Below, piece by piece: positions 43,772-52,099 of a stretch of 64,000 bases of DNA. The notes below the pieces were generated by a model. That model ran no database searches and was not told the origin of the DNA. It saw nothing but the letters and a program-made list of their open reading frames with translations. The stretch comes from Chthoniobacter flavus Ellin428 (GTDB taxonomy: Bacteria > Verrucomicrobiota > Verrucomicrobiia > Chthoniobacterales > Chthoniobacteraceae). The stretch is from NCBI RefSeq assembly GCF_000173075.1, contig NZ_ABVL01000003.1:186001-250000 (forward strand), read 5' to 3'. Position 1 is the first letter of the stretch, and the number at the start of each line of letters is the position of its first letter. The position numbers and the translations under genes are program-made.

Positions 43772-45264
43772 AGACGCTGGCGCTCCTTCTCCGAGCCGCG
43801 AGCGCTGACGCCGGATCCGCCGTAGCCCTGCTTTCGGACCGGCATCGGCTCTCTTATGCAGATACGTGGCGGCAAGTGGAGCAACTCGGTTGCGAGTTGC
43901 AGGCTGCGGGACTGACGCCTGGGAAGCGTGTAATCGCGATCACATCCCTGACCGTCGAGACTGTGCTCATGTTGGTCGCCATTTCGTGGACTGGCGCCAT
44001 CATCATTCCGGCCGTCGCCTCGGGGCCTGGAGCCGATCTGAACGGCGTTAGGCAGTTCAGTCCTTGTCATTTGATCGGCACAGCCGAGCATCTCGAACCC
44101 TTCGATGTAGAGCTTTGTGCAGAATTCAGGGTGGGTGAAAAGCGTTACTTCCTAGGCCGGTGGGAAGACGACCAAGATGGTGATGCACCGACCCGCGACG
44201 AAACCATCTTCCTCACCTCGGGCACCACGGATGGCCCGCTGGGTGTGGTCTGTTCGCAAGCCCAAATCGCTTTCTGCCAAGCGGCAATCCAACAACGGCT
44301 CCGTTACGTTCCACAAGATCGCGTGTTGATCGGCGGCCCACTTTCATTCGATTACCACTACTATCAACTGCTGCTCGCCTTTGCCGCGCGCGCGACGTTA
44401 GTCGTCTGCGATCAGGTGCAAAACCCCCTGGCAATGGCCGACCGAATTCTCCGGATGAAAGTCACCGTCCTGCCGTTGATCCCATACAGCTTCCGCCTGC
44501 TGCTAAAGTCGCGCATGCTGGAAAGGGGCGACTATTCCTGCGTGCGCCTGCTCTCTGCCACCGGAGAGGTGTGGCCCAAGCGCGAAATCGAACTCCTTGC
44601 GCAAGCGTTTCCCGCTGCCAGCGTATTTCCAATGTATGGGCTCACGGAGTGCAAGCGGGTCAGTATCCTCGATCAGCGGCTCAATCCGGAGTTACTCGGG
44701 GCGGTGGGCTTTCCGCTCACAGGGACACGAGTGCAGATTTTTGACCCCAACCACAGCGCATTGTCCACTGGCGACGTTGGCGAGATCGCCGTTGAAGGAC
44801 CTCATTTGGCTGATGGGTACTTTCAGCGTCCCGAGGCCACATGCAGACGTTTTCATCAGCACCCGGATGGGAGACGCTTCCTGCTCACGGGCGACCAAGG
44901 CTACCTGGACGAGCGGGGCGCTCTTTGGTTCGTCGGGCGTGATACCCAACTGATCAAATACCGGGGCATTCGCACCTCCGCGGCGGCGATTGAAACCGCC
45001 TTCCTCCAGTGCCCGAATGTCCAGCGCGCCGTCGCGATGAATGTTCTCACGCGGTCCGGAGAAAAGGTCGCCGTGATGATCGAACTGGCCGATCAGAGCG
45101 CTGCCGGCGACACGAAGATCGCGGAGACTGTGCGAAGTCTGTGGCCCTTACACGGGCAGCCGGATTACTTTGAATTCGGCTTCATTCCTCTCCTTGCCAA
45201 TGGCAAACCAGCCCGCGCCAAGGTTGCCACTTTACTCCATGAACGGTGCACCCGAATCGAATGA
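43768..45264 (+). CDS. ANL-superfamily AMP-forming ligase / adenylation enzyme
   Basis: The start is the ATG at 43768 in an ATGA overlap with the NadE-like gene; the longer frame to 43735 is a shadow. The protein has about 498 residues. Core motifs are FLTSGTTDGPLGVV (A3), FPMYGLTECKRVS (A5), LTGDQGYLDERGALWFVGR (A7) and PLLANGKPARAKV with the catalytic Lys (A10). It probably activates an amino or carboxylic acid and loads the ACP. Substrate specificity cannot be read by eye. Confidence 0.9.
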   Translation: MKTLALLLRAASADAGSAVALLSDRHRLSYADTWRQVEQLGCELQAAGLTPGKRVIAITSLTVETVLMLVAISWTGAIIIPAVASGPGADLNGVRQFSPCHLIGTAEHLEPFDVELCAEFRVGEKRYFLGRWEDDQDGDAPTRDETIFLTSGTTDGPLGVVCSQAQIAFCQAAIQQRLRYVPQDRVLIGGPLSFDYHYYQLLLAFAARATLVVCDQVQNPLAMADRILRMKVTVLPLIPYSFRLLLKSRMLERGDYSCVRLLSATGEVWPKREIELLAQAFPAASVFPMYGLTECKRVSILDQRLNPELLGAVGFPLTGTRVQIFDPNHSALSTGDVGEIAVEGPHLADGYFQRPEATCRRFHQHPDGRRFLLTGDQGYLDERGALWFVGRDTQLIKYRGIRTSAAAIETAFLQCPNVQRAVAMNVLTRSGEKVAVMIELADQSAAGDTKIAETVRSLWPLHGQPDYFEFGFIPLLANGKPARAKVATLLHERCTRIE

Positions 45265-46174
45265 ACGGAACCCGTGGATCGAAGGAGCTCTGTCGCTCCG
45301 TCAACTCTCGTATGGATGCCACGTTCTGGCAGCCTTTCAGCTCATGCCGGAACTCGAGGAATTGCTGAGCGCTACCGAACTAGCCGGTCTTACGGGACTC
45401 TGTTTTGGTTTGTCTCACGTCGACAGAGATCGCGCGCGTCAACTCGTTCCTAGTGTTTCTCCTCTTCCGGCATTGTCCAGCGCCTTGGGTGCCTTGGGAA
45501 TTGCCTCGTCGCTGAAACACTGGGGCGAACAGGAGGGCGATGCCGCGTACCGCGATCTGGCCGTGCAGACCGAACGCCGTCCCACGTTGGTCGGTCCGTT
45601 GGATATGGGACTGCTTTTCCACAATCCGTCGGCGCTGGTTTACCGTGGTCTTGATCACATGCTCGTCGCGCTCGAGGTGCACGAACACGAGATACTCGTA
45701 ACCGACAGTGAAGGATTTCCCGCCGTCGTCATTCCACGGGAAGAATTCTTGACGGCGTGGCGGGCTATCTCCGTTCCTGAATCGCATCGCTCTTTCAATA
45801 GTCTATGCGTCGACAGAGTTTCGCCGTTTAGGGATGAGGAGCGTGAACGTGCGCACCTCCGGGAGGCGCTGCTTGCGCAGCGCCCTGCTTCCAGTGCGCA
45901 CGTCGCGGCCATAATACAGCGGATCAGCGCCAGCCAATCTGAGGACGAGGGCAGTGGATTGGAACTCAATCTGGCGGCTCTCTTGGAGAGAGCGTCATGC
46001 ACGTTGCAGATTACCTATTATTTCTCCGACGGAGATTGGGCTACCATCTCTGAAGCTCTGCTCGAATTGGTCGCGACGCTCGGCGGCATTCTCGGCCCGC
46101 CGCTGGCTCCAGGGCGCCGCATGGCCGCCCTCAAGGGTGTGGCGCGCTATTTCGACCGCCTTTGCGCAGTATAA
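45239..46174 (+). CDS. BtrH-like (C39-fold) acyltransferase candidate
   Basis: This 311-residue protein starts at the ATG at 45239. It has a Cys in SYGCHVLAAF near residue 25 and, about 125 residues further, LVGPLDMGLLFHNPSALVYR, GLDHMLVALEVHEHEILVTD. This is the Cys plus DH arrangement of C39-type folds, as in the BtrH N-terminal family. BtrH moves an ACP-bound acyl group onto an amine. A helical C-terminal domain follows. It likely releases the ACP-bound product onto an acceptor. Confidence 0.65.
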   Translation: MNGAPESNERNPWIEGALSLRQLSYGCHVLAAFQLMPELEELLSATELAGLTGLCFGLSHVDRDRARQLVPSVSPLPALSSALGALGIASSLKHWGEQEGDAAYRDLAVQTERRPTLVGPLDMGLLFHNPSALVYRGLDHMLVALEVHEHEILVTDSEGFPAVVIPREEFLTAWRAISVPESHRSFNSLCVDRVSPFRDEERERAHLREALLAQRPASSAHVAAIIQRISASQSEDEGSGLELNLAALLERASCTLQITYYFSDGDWATISEALLELVATLGGILGPPLAPGRRMAALKGVARYFDRLCAV

Positions 46175-46177
46175 CCC

Positions 46178-47113
46178 ATGCAGATTATTGCGATCACCTA
46201 CGCCTTGGGTTCAGAGCAAATTCCCGTTGAAAAGCTCGGACTTCAGGCCGCACTTCCTCCGGCGGCGATTGCTCAAATGCTGGACAATGGTTTGCAGACG
46301 GTTCCCGTTTGGCCTGGTGAAAAGCGCCCCCTGGCTTTGCAAAGCTTTATCGCCAGCTTTGGACGCGAACAATGCGAAGCGCTTCATTCCCTCAAGGCGG
46401 TGATCGTGGCCAAAACTCACTTGGGAGCGCACACGTTGCGAGCCGAGGATGCTCGCGATTGGTTTTCCAGCCGGGAGGGCCATCCGGCGCTCGCAATGGA
46501 GGTTACGGGCCAGCCCTGCGCCATCCTGCACAGTGGCGTCGAACTCGCACGAAGGCTTCTTGCGCGATCGAATGGAGAAGAACCCAGCTGCGTCTTGCTG
46601 GTCGGTTGCGACGTTGCGGAAAACGCTGCAGAGCGGTGCTATTTTGGAAGCGCCATGGGGGATGCCTGTGTAGCGATGCTATTGAGCATGCGGGCGGGAG
46701 GACCAGCCATACTGGGATCCCACGTCGAAACGAACATTGTAGCGCCCCTCGGAGAGCAAAGCGATCCGAACGAGATTGCTCGATTCCGCCAGCATAATGT
46801 ATTTTGGATTCGCGAGGCCATTTTCAGAGGGTTGGCGAAAGCGGATCGCTCGCTTGATACCCACTGCATCATACTTCCTCACACTCCAAACAGGCACATC
46901 GTCGAAGCCATCCGCCAGTCACTGGCTCTGCCGCACGACCGCATCATTTCGGAGTTCATGGCAACGACTGGTCATTGCTGCTCGAACGACTCATTCATCA
47001 CCTTTGCCCGCCTCGTGGCCCAAGGTAGACTCCAGAAATACTCCACAGCAGTGCTTGTGAATGGCGGATTTGGTGGTACTCGTGGCGTGACGGTGATCGA
47101 GCCCTCATCATGA
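46178..47113 (+). CDS. KAS III-like thiolase-fold enzyme
   Basis: This 311-residue protein shows FabH-like features: nucleophile Cys in VTGQPCAILHSG, the pattern VLLVGCDVAENAAERCYFGS followed by AMGDACVAMLL, the His in IILPHTPNRHIV, and the Asn region HCCSNDSFITFARL. C-terminal VNGGFGGTRGVTV matches the closing glycine-rich strand. It could condense, transfer or hydrolyse an acyl group on the carrier. Overlap by ATGA with the third radical SAM gene supports one transcript. Confidence 0.75.
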   Translation: MQIIAITYALGSEQIPVEKLGLQAALPPAAIAQMLDNGLQTVPVWPGEKRPLALQSFIASFGREQCEALHSLKAVIVAKTHLGAHTLRAEDARDWFSSREGHPALAMEVTGQPCAILHSGVELARRLLARSNGEEPSCVLLVGCDVAENAAERCYFGSAMGDACVAMLLSMRAGGPAILGSHVETNIVAPLGEQSDPNEIARFRQHNVFWIREAIFRGLAKADRSLDTHCIILPHTPNRHIVEAIRQSLALPHDRIISEFMATTGHCCSNDSFITFARLVAQGRLQKYSTAVLVNGGFGGTRGVTVIEPSS

Positions 47114-48051
47114 AGCTTCCGCTCAACATCCACCTCTACATCACCCCGTATTGCCCGGTGCCATGCCGGCACTGCTATTATGAGGCGTTGCGGCCCGGGG
47201 CACCTTACAGTGGACAGCTTTCGGCAGAGCAAATGGCCAGCGTGATTGTGGCGCTGGATACGGAATACGACATGGACGTTCATTTGGAGGGAGGGGAAGC
47301 ATTCCTGAGCGACGACCTGGCCGAGCTTCTGGCACGCGTGCCGACGGACACATGGCAAAAGATCACCATCACAACCAGCGGCGCCCTAAAGCCGAAATTC
47401 GACGTCAAACTCCTGCGCTCGGTCGGAGATTTGCGCGTGTCGGTGGAAGGAATGAACGCCGAGCAGCATTTCACCTTACGAGGAATGCAGATCGATCGCA
47501 CCGAGAGCTTCATGCTCGATCTCCAGCGCGATGGCGTTCGCTTTTCCATCCGCTCGACCCTGTTCACGGAGAACGTGCAGCATTGGATGGGGCTTGCTCA
47601 ATACGCCCGTCAATTGGGAGCTGCCCAATTGTCCTGGTATGAACTCCAACCGGTGGGCCGCGCGAACCAAACGGCCGAGCATGGCTTCCTGACCCCGCAA
47701 CAGATCGATAGTTTTTTGGCCTCGCTCAGTGCGCAGAGAAGTTCGGACCTTCCGCTCCTGTGTCGCTTTCAGTTTCCTGAGCGGCGCGTGGAAGCCGTCG
47801 GCCAACGAACACGCTCATTGAGCGCCTCGGGTTGGCACGTGCGAAGCCTGCCCGATATCCCTAGCCTCACGATCAACCCCAATGGAGATATCGGCGTCAG
47901 TCCCTGGAAGATTACTGCTCAACATGTAGGCGACCGGTTCGGAAACGTGAGGGACTCGGGATGGTTGGAAAAGGTCCGAAAAGCTTACGGGGAAGGCAAT
48001 CTACATGACGCCTCGCCGAGCACCTCTAGGCTTCGCATCAGTTCCGATTAA
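47110..48051 (+). CDS. Radical SAM enzyme 3 (classical CX3CX2C)
   Basis: This 313-residue protein begins MKLPLNIHLYITPYCPVPCR with the motif C-PVP-C-RH-C. The GGE-type SAM motif is HLEGGEAFLSDD, and later elements are LRVSVEGMNAEQHF and FSIRSTLF. No SPASM cysteine cluster follows, so it probably has only the radical cluster. It differs in class from enzymes 1 and 2 and probably does separate chemistry such as oxidation or rearrangement. Confidence 0.88.
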   Translation: MKLPLNIHLYITPYCPVPCRHCYYEALRPGAPYSGQLSAEQMASVIVALDTEYDMDVHLEGGEAFLSDDLAELLARVPTDTWQKITITTSGALKPKFDVKLLRSVGDLRVSVEGMNAEQHFTLRGMQIDRTESFMLDLQRDGVRFSIRSTLFTENVQHWMGLAQYARQLGAAQLSWYELQPVGRANQTAEHGFLTPQQIDSFLASLSAQRSSDLPLLCRFQFPERRVEAVGQRTRSLSASGWHVRSLPDIPSLTINPNGDIGVSPWKITAQHVGDRFGNVRDSGWLEKVRKAYGEGNLHDASPSTSRLRISSD

Positions 48052-48562
48052 GACCTGCGCAAACCAAGATGGCGTGAGCGGAAACAGTAAAATAGACATC
48101 CCGTTATTGAATCGGGTCACGTCCCCGGGTTCCGTCCGACTCGCCGACAGAGAGGAGGCAGACGTGTGTGTCGAATTCTTTGCTCGTCACCTCACTGAGG
48201 ACAATGTTTTCTCTCGGGAATTCCTGTGTCCGATGGGAGTGAGAGCGGCAGTGACCCGCGGGCAAGTCATCGTTTGCAAGGTCGGTTTGGAAGTAATTGC
48301 GGCAGTCCGGTTTTACTGTCGCAAACGAACTGCCTGCGTTTCAATTTACCAATTTGCGGTGAACCCCACCTGGCGCGGCCATCGGCTTTCGCTAGAGATG
48401 ATAAAGGCGGTGCCTCGGGGTTTGCGCATTTCATGTTGCTCGCCATCGTCCTCCTTAAATGAGTATTACGTCAAAACGGGGTGGACGTTGCGCCGCCGAA
48501 GCTGTCAGAAGAACGAGTGGACATTGCCATGCAGCAGCGCAGAGCAATCACCACCCCTTTGA
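48005..48562 (+). CDS. GNAT-like acyltransferase 2
   Basis: Up to 185 residues. The body SVRLADREEADVCVEFFARH, AVRFYCRKRTACVSIYQFAV, NPTWRGHRLSLEMIK and NEYYVKTGW looks like a GNAT fold with a poor acetyl-CoA loop (RGHRLSLE). The start is uncertain: ATG 48005 overlaps the radical SAM gene by 47 bases, while GTG 48074 would not. It is the last gene of the cluster. Confidence 0.6.
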   Translation: MTPRRAPLGFASVPIKTCANQDGVSGNSKIDIPLLNRVTSPGSVRLADREEADVCVEFFARHLTEDNVFSREFLCPMGVRAAVTRGQVIVCKVGLEVIAAVRFYCRKRTACVSIYQFAVNPTWRGHRLSLEMIKAVPRGLRISCCSPSSSLNEYYVKTGWTLRRRSCQKNEWTLPCSSAEQSPPL

Positions 48563-48679
48563 GTGGTTTCCAAAGCGCCGGGCTCCGCATGCGGGCGGAC
48601 GAATCCGCGCGACCCTCTTTGGCGCGCAAACCTCGGAGTGACCCGCCGCGCCGAGATCGCGAGTTTCAGCTCGTTACCG

Positions 48680-49312
48680 CTAAAACAAGTGAATGCCGTG
48701 CTGGGTGCGTCCGTTGGTAAATTGCCGTGAATTATCTTTCCGCACCACCGGGCAGTAGACTTTGGTTAAAAACTTTGACTCATCTAATGCAGGCACCATT
48801 GAGCCAGCCCCTCCCCCTGCAATCAAAGAGCCATATATTTCGAGCCAGTCTCCGCCTGAGTAGGCGAACTCAGTGCTCGGAAGCTGGTCGTGGAGCAACG
48901 TCTCTACAGAAGGCCGGATGTTCGCATACGGACCCTCCACTACAAGCTCCGCATATTGTCCTCCCTGCGTATATGTTAGTGCAAGCGCAGACTCGCGCCC
49001 CGCACCATCCTTGTCGAGAATCTCTCGCAGAGCAGAGAACGGGGATGCATTGTTCTGCAAGAACAGACACAACGAAAACGCGGTCAAGGCTGAGTGATCT
49101 CCCCTCCACTCGCCGCGCCATCTTGCGCCGTGTGTGATAAGTTGCCCCGGTGCCAATTCACAACCGAGGAGCGAAGTTCTTACGCCAGTCCTTTGCTCCC
49201 AATTCACAAAGGACGCATGAAGATCTCTCATTTCAGAATCCGGCGACCGCCCGCTCGTAAAGTGGGTTGGGATTGACGCAATACGCAACGAGGGCAATTC
49301 TAGAATTTGCAT
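48680..49312 (-). CDS. GyrI-like small-molecule-binding domain protein
   Basis: This 210-residue protein begins MQILELPSLRIASIPTHFTS. The second half TYTQGGQYAELVVEGPYANI, RPSVETLLHDQLPS, then DWLEIYGSL and FLTKVYCPV follows the GyrI/AraC-effector pattern. GyrI-like domains bind or hydrolyse small lipophilic compounds and can give resistance. It is convergent to the biosynthetic cluster and may bind its product. There is no DNA-binding domain, so it is not a complete AraC regulator. Confidence 0.55.
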   Translation of the reverse strand: MQILELPSLRIASIPTHFTSGRSPDSEMRDLHASFVNWEQRTGVRTSLLGCELAPGQLITHGARWRGEWRGDHSALTAFSLCLFLQNNASPFSALREILDKDGAGRESALALTYTQGGQYAELVVEGPYANIRPSVETLLHDQLPSTEFAYSGGDWLEIYGSLIAGGGAGSMVPALDESKFLTKVYCPVVRKDNSRQFTNGRTQHGIHLF

Positions 49313-49747
49313 GGTCTATTCGACAACTTTTAATAAATGGAAGAGAAGCGCAGACGATTTGTGCCTCTGGAGTCAATTGACCGTCAACCAAAATTCTTAA
49401 AGGTGGACAGACGGGTTTAGGCGGTTGGAACGGAGCATGATGCTCTTGGCTTTCTGCGTAGAGGCACGTTCAAGGCTTTGGCGCCTGCGTCTTGGAAAGG
49501 GCCGAGATTGCGCGTTTAACAGGCGAATTCGGCCTGCGATTTCGGTGAGATGGGCGCTTGTCTCGGACGCACGAAGCACGAACGGCCTTCTGTTTCCAAC
49601 ACGCCGAACGCCCACCGGCTCGTGGCCGCAGGCGCTTGCGTTCAGCCCGGGCGTCTCAACTCTCGTCCAGGTTGCCAAACAGCCGGGCTGGGATGGCTTC
49701 AACGCCTTCTGGTCATGCCGGAAGAAATCCGCCTTTCGCTTCCCGTA
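49313..49747. other. Gene-poor junction between the biosynthetic cluster and the phage
   Basis: No supported gene lies here. The left part is AT-richer and could hold the promoter of the GyrI-like gene. The middle (about 49460-49595) is a diverged copy of phage DNA from 50352-50487, listed separately. I see no transposon ends. Confidence 0.5.
49460..49595 (-). repeat. Diverged duplicate of the ligase/73-residue-gene junction
   Basis: By eye, 49460-49595 matches 50352-50487 in order: CACGTTCA, then GGC.TTGG, ATTGCGC.TTTA.CA, GAATT.GGCCT.CGATTTC and CGGCCTTCTG. On the minus strand both encode a peptide of the type E-I-x-G-x-I-R-x-x-N-A-Q-S. The copy lacks the ligase start and is not a gene. 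A shorter third copy of the motif (IEGQFRVIN) is at about 57935-57985. The copy sits at the right edge of the cluster. Confidence 0.6.
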
Positions 49748-50371
49748 CTACCCCAGAAACCGATGCTTGCACCACCCCCGGCACTCCTCCATCGCGCTCC
49801 GTAGCTGCACCGGGTAGCTCGAACCTGCCTTCTTCATCACCACGCCTTCGAAGAAATCGCAGCCAAGCGCGCGGTTCGCCTCGCGAAGCCTCGCGTAAAA
49901 CGTCAGTGCACCGGCTTGATCTTCAACGCGCAGATTCGGCGTTAGGCACACAGCATTGATCGGAACTGAGCGCGTCGTATCTCCCGAGAACACCGGATCG
50001 CGAGGCAGCAAAGATTCCAGCATCGCCCGCCGCTGCTCGTAGCTCGGCGTTTTGGCTTCTTGAACCACATCCAGCACGACGAGCGTGCCACGACCGAGAT
50101 TGTGGCGGCGTTCCAACGCTTCACAATCAGCCCAAACGAGGCCGCGGCTGGCCAACTTCGCCAGGGAAGCCAGCGCGGGCCAGAAGCAATCTGCGATTGT
50201 GAGCAATGCACCGTGCCGATTCCACATCGTCCCGGTCGGCGTGTGGATGAGTGCGCGCCACCCGTTCAATTTTGGCTCAGCATACCACAGCCCGCGTTTC
50301 GGCGGAGCCAACTCGAGTCGCCCGCCCTGAATCGGCCGTGCGGGATACGTGATCAGCGGAGGCACGTTCAT
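49748..50371 (-). CDS. ATP-dependent ligase, nucleotidyltransferase domain only
   Basis: This 207-residue protein has motif I AEPKLNGWRALIH, motif IV FFEGVVMKK and motif V CKHRFLG. In motif I the usual KxDG is KLNG, as in some minimal ligases. The OB domain after motif V is missing, so this is a minimal or truncated DNA/RNA ligase. The ATG overlaps the stop of the 73-residue gene. A second, full-length ligase lies at 56.5 kb. Confidence 0.78.
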   Translation of the reverse strand: MNVPPLITYPARPIQGGRLELAPPKRGLWYAEPKLNGWRALIHTPTGTMWNRHGALLTIADCFWPALASLAKLASRGLVWADCEALERRHNLGRGTLVVLDVVQEAKTPSYEQRRAMLESLLPRDPVFSGDTTRSVPINAVCLTPNLRVEDQAGALTFYARLREANRALGCDFFEGVVMKKAGSSYPVQLRSAMEECRGWCKHRFLG

Positions 50372-50589
50372 GGCCTTGGAACCTCCGTCTCGGAAGGGTC
50401 GGATTGCGCATTTATCACACGAATTTGGCCTTCGATTTCCGCGCCAAGTATGGAGGGATTGGCGTTCGTCTCGGAATCACGAGCGGCCTTCTGATGGATG
50501 GCTTTCGCGGCAGCTTCGAGATCATCGAGCGTGGTGACGCAGCGTTCGCCGTCGAAGATCGTCAGGACAATTGGTTTGCTAGTCTTCAT
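50368..50589 (-). CDS. Small phage protein, unknown
   Basis: This 73-residue protein begins MKTSKPIVLTIFDGERCVTT and ends in AEIEGQIRVINAQSD. It overlaps both neighbours. The C-terminal motif IEGQIRVIN is repeated at about 49.5 and 57.95 kb. No family is recognised. Confidence 0.6.
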   Translation of the reverse strand: MKTSKPIVLTIFDGERCVTTLDDLEAAAKAIHQKAARDSETNANPSILGAEIEGQIRVINAQSDPSETEVPRP

Positions 50590-51322
50590 CTGGGAGCATC
50601 ACGGTTATCGCAGGCTGCGGATCGTCGAGATCGCTGGGACCACACACTGCCTTCAGGTTCACGAGTGGCGGCGTACGGTCGCGATTGTCGTTGCGGACAT
50701 GCAGGCCGAAGAGCATCTGCGGGCCGCTGGTTCGTCGGGCGGCGCAACGCAACATCCACATCACATCCCACAGCCGGCCTTTCTCATCCTGGCAGCGTAC
50801 GCCCTCGGGCACTCGCACGTAGTTCTCCCACACCGCCCGGGTGAGATAGACCGGGAATTTCAGCCCGGCCTCGCGGGCCATTTCGCTCACGTCGATCTGG
50901 ACGCCATCGGAGAGCGCGTCCTTCCGGGTGTAGCTGTAAATCACGTCACCGAACAAGCGGTCATCGGGGACAAACTTGTGCCGGCCGGCGTGCCCGGCGC
51001 CAAGCTGGCAGCGACGGCCGCCAAACTTACTTTCGTAAGCGTCGCACTGCATATTCGAGCCGCAGTCGTCGCATTTCAGGTGATCGGGCGGTTGACCGGA
51101 ACGGCCGCAGGCTGGGCACGTTGAGCCACTCTCTTTCTCCTGCCACAGCACGATTTCCAACGGGCCATGAACGCGCTCCATCGCCTGCCGCAGTTCCGCC
51201 GCCGACTCTTCATCGGCGGCGGTGAACACTCCCGCGAGGTTCGGGTTGCTCGTCACGGTTTTCGTCGGCGAACTGACCCAGTGGCCGTCAGCGAGCCGCA
51301 GCGTGAACTTGATCTCATTCAT
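50579..51322 (-). CDS. DUF6573-like phage/plasmid protein with zinc ribbon
   Basis: This 247-residue protein has an N-terminal beta domain (MNEIKFTLRLADGHWVSSPT), a Cys-rich zinc-ribbon (CPACGRSGQPPDHLKCDDCG), and a C-terminal part with DALSDGVQIDVSEMAREAGL, KFPVYLTRAVWENYV and GRLWDVMWMLRCAAR. The last part is the DUF6573 signature found on phages and plasmids. Its function is unknown. Confidence 0.7.
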   Translation of the reverse strand: MNEIKFTLRLADGHWVSSPTKTVTSNPNLAGVFTAADEESAAELRQAMERVHGPLEIVLWQEKESGSTCPACGRSGQPPDHLKCDDCGSNMQCDAYESKFGGRRCQLGAGHAGRHKFVPDDRLFGDVIYSYTRKDALSDGVQIDVSEMAREAGLKFPVYLTRAVWENYVRVPEGVRCQDEKGRLWDVMWMLRCAARRTSGPQMLFGLHVRNDNRDRTPPLVNLKAVCGPSDLDDPQPAITVMLPDED

Positions 51323-52043
51323 CTTCGTTTCCTCCGCGTCCGAGTTTCGTCTTCACGCTCGCGCTGATCGGCACGACCTTGTCGAGTTCGTGGTTCTCAG
51401 CGACCGAGAACAGCGTGTGTCGCGCGGTGTGAAACTCCTTCGTCGGCTTGATGGTCGCCTTCGCCGAGAGCGCCGTGCTGGCCCCGTGCCGGGCAAACAA
51501 CTCCTGCAGTTCCGCGAGCAGCGGCTCGACCGCAGCATCCGGAATGAGATCACCTTTGATCTTCAACTCGAAGGACTGCTTGAAATACCGGGCCGCGTGC
51601 CCACCGGCGATTCGCGTGATGGCGGGTTCGTCGCTCGTGCCACGGTAGGAGTTGGAGAACCCCACGCGCACGACCTTGCCGTCTTCCGACCGCGCCTCGA
51701 CCGACGAGGCCACGGCGTGCTGGCCGTGGTAGTGCTGGAAGTAGAACGGCTTCGCGATAGCGATCAGCTCGGCTTTCTCCAGTTCGAGTGCGCCTTCGAG
51801 CGCTTCGACCTGGGCGCTCTTGTCGAGGATGCTGGTGACCAACTCGCCGACTTGGCCGTCGGGGTCGGGCAACAGCGGGTAGGCTTTCGCCGATTTGCTG
51901 GCCGGCGTCTGCGTGGCGAACCCTGCGAGGCTGACCTTCTTTAAGGCCGGAGCGGGTGCGGGTGTGGGTGCTTTCGGTTCTGCGGGTCCGGAGCCGGACT
52001 GGCGTTCGGGCGCCGCACTGGTGGTTGCTTTCGTTTTCTTCAT
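51315..52043 (-). CDS. Phage protein, unknown (Pro/Ala-rich N-terminus)
   Basis: This 242-residue protein begins with a low-complexity Lys/Pro/Ala tail, then a coiled segment (QVEALEGALELEKAELIAIA) and a beta-rich C-terminal region. It has the look of an ssDNA-annealing or nucleoid-type phage protein, but no motif confirms this. The leader lacks an SD and has the A-rich form CAGAAACAACCAAA. Confidence 0.55.
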   Translation of the reverse strand: MKKTKATTSAAPERQSGSGPAEPKAPTPAPAPALKKVSLAGFATQTPASKSAKAYPLLPDPDGQVGELVTSILDKSAQVEALEGALELEKAELIAIAKPFYFQHYHGQHAVASSVEARSEDGKVVRVGFSNSYRGTSDEPAITRIAGGHAARYFKQSFELKIKGDLIPDAAVEPLLAELQELFARHGASTALSAKATIKPTKEFHTARHTLFSVAENHELDKVVPISASVKTKLGRGGNEDE

Positions 52044-52082
52044 TGGTTTTTCGGTTTGGTTGTTTCTGGTTCTCGCCGTCGA

Positions 52083-52099
52083 CTACGCGGACTGCGTAG
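52083..52099 (-). repeat. Palindromic repeat copy 1
   Basis: CTACGCGGACTGCGTAG, a 6-bp stem with a 5-base loop. It forms the last codons and the stop of the AAA ATPase gene. TTCACGGCAAAAA follows on the plus strand. Confidence 0.7.
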
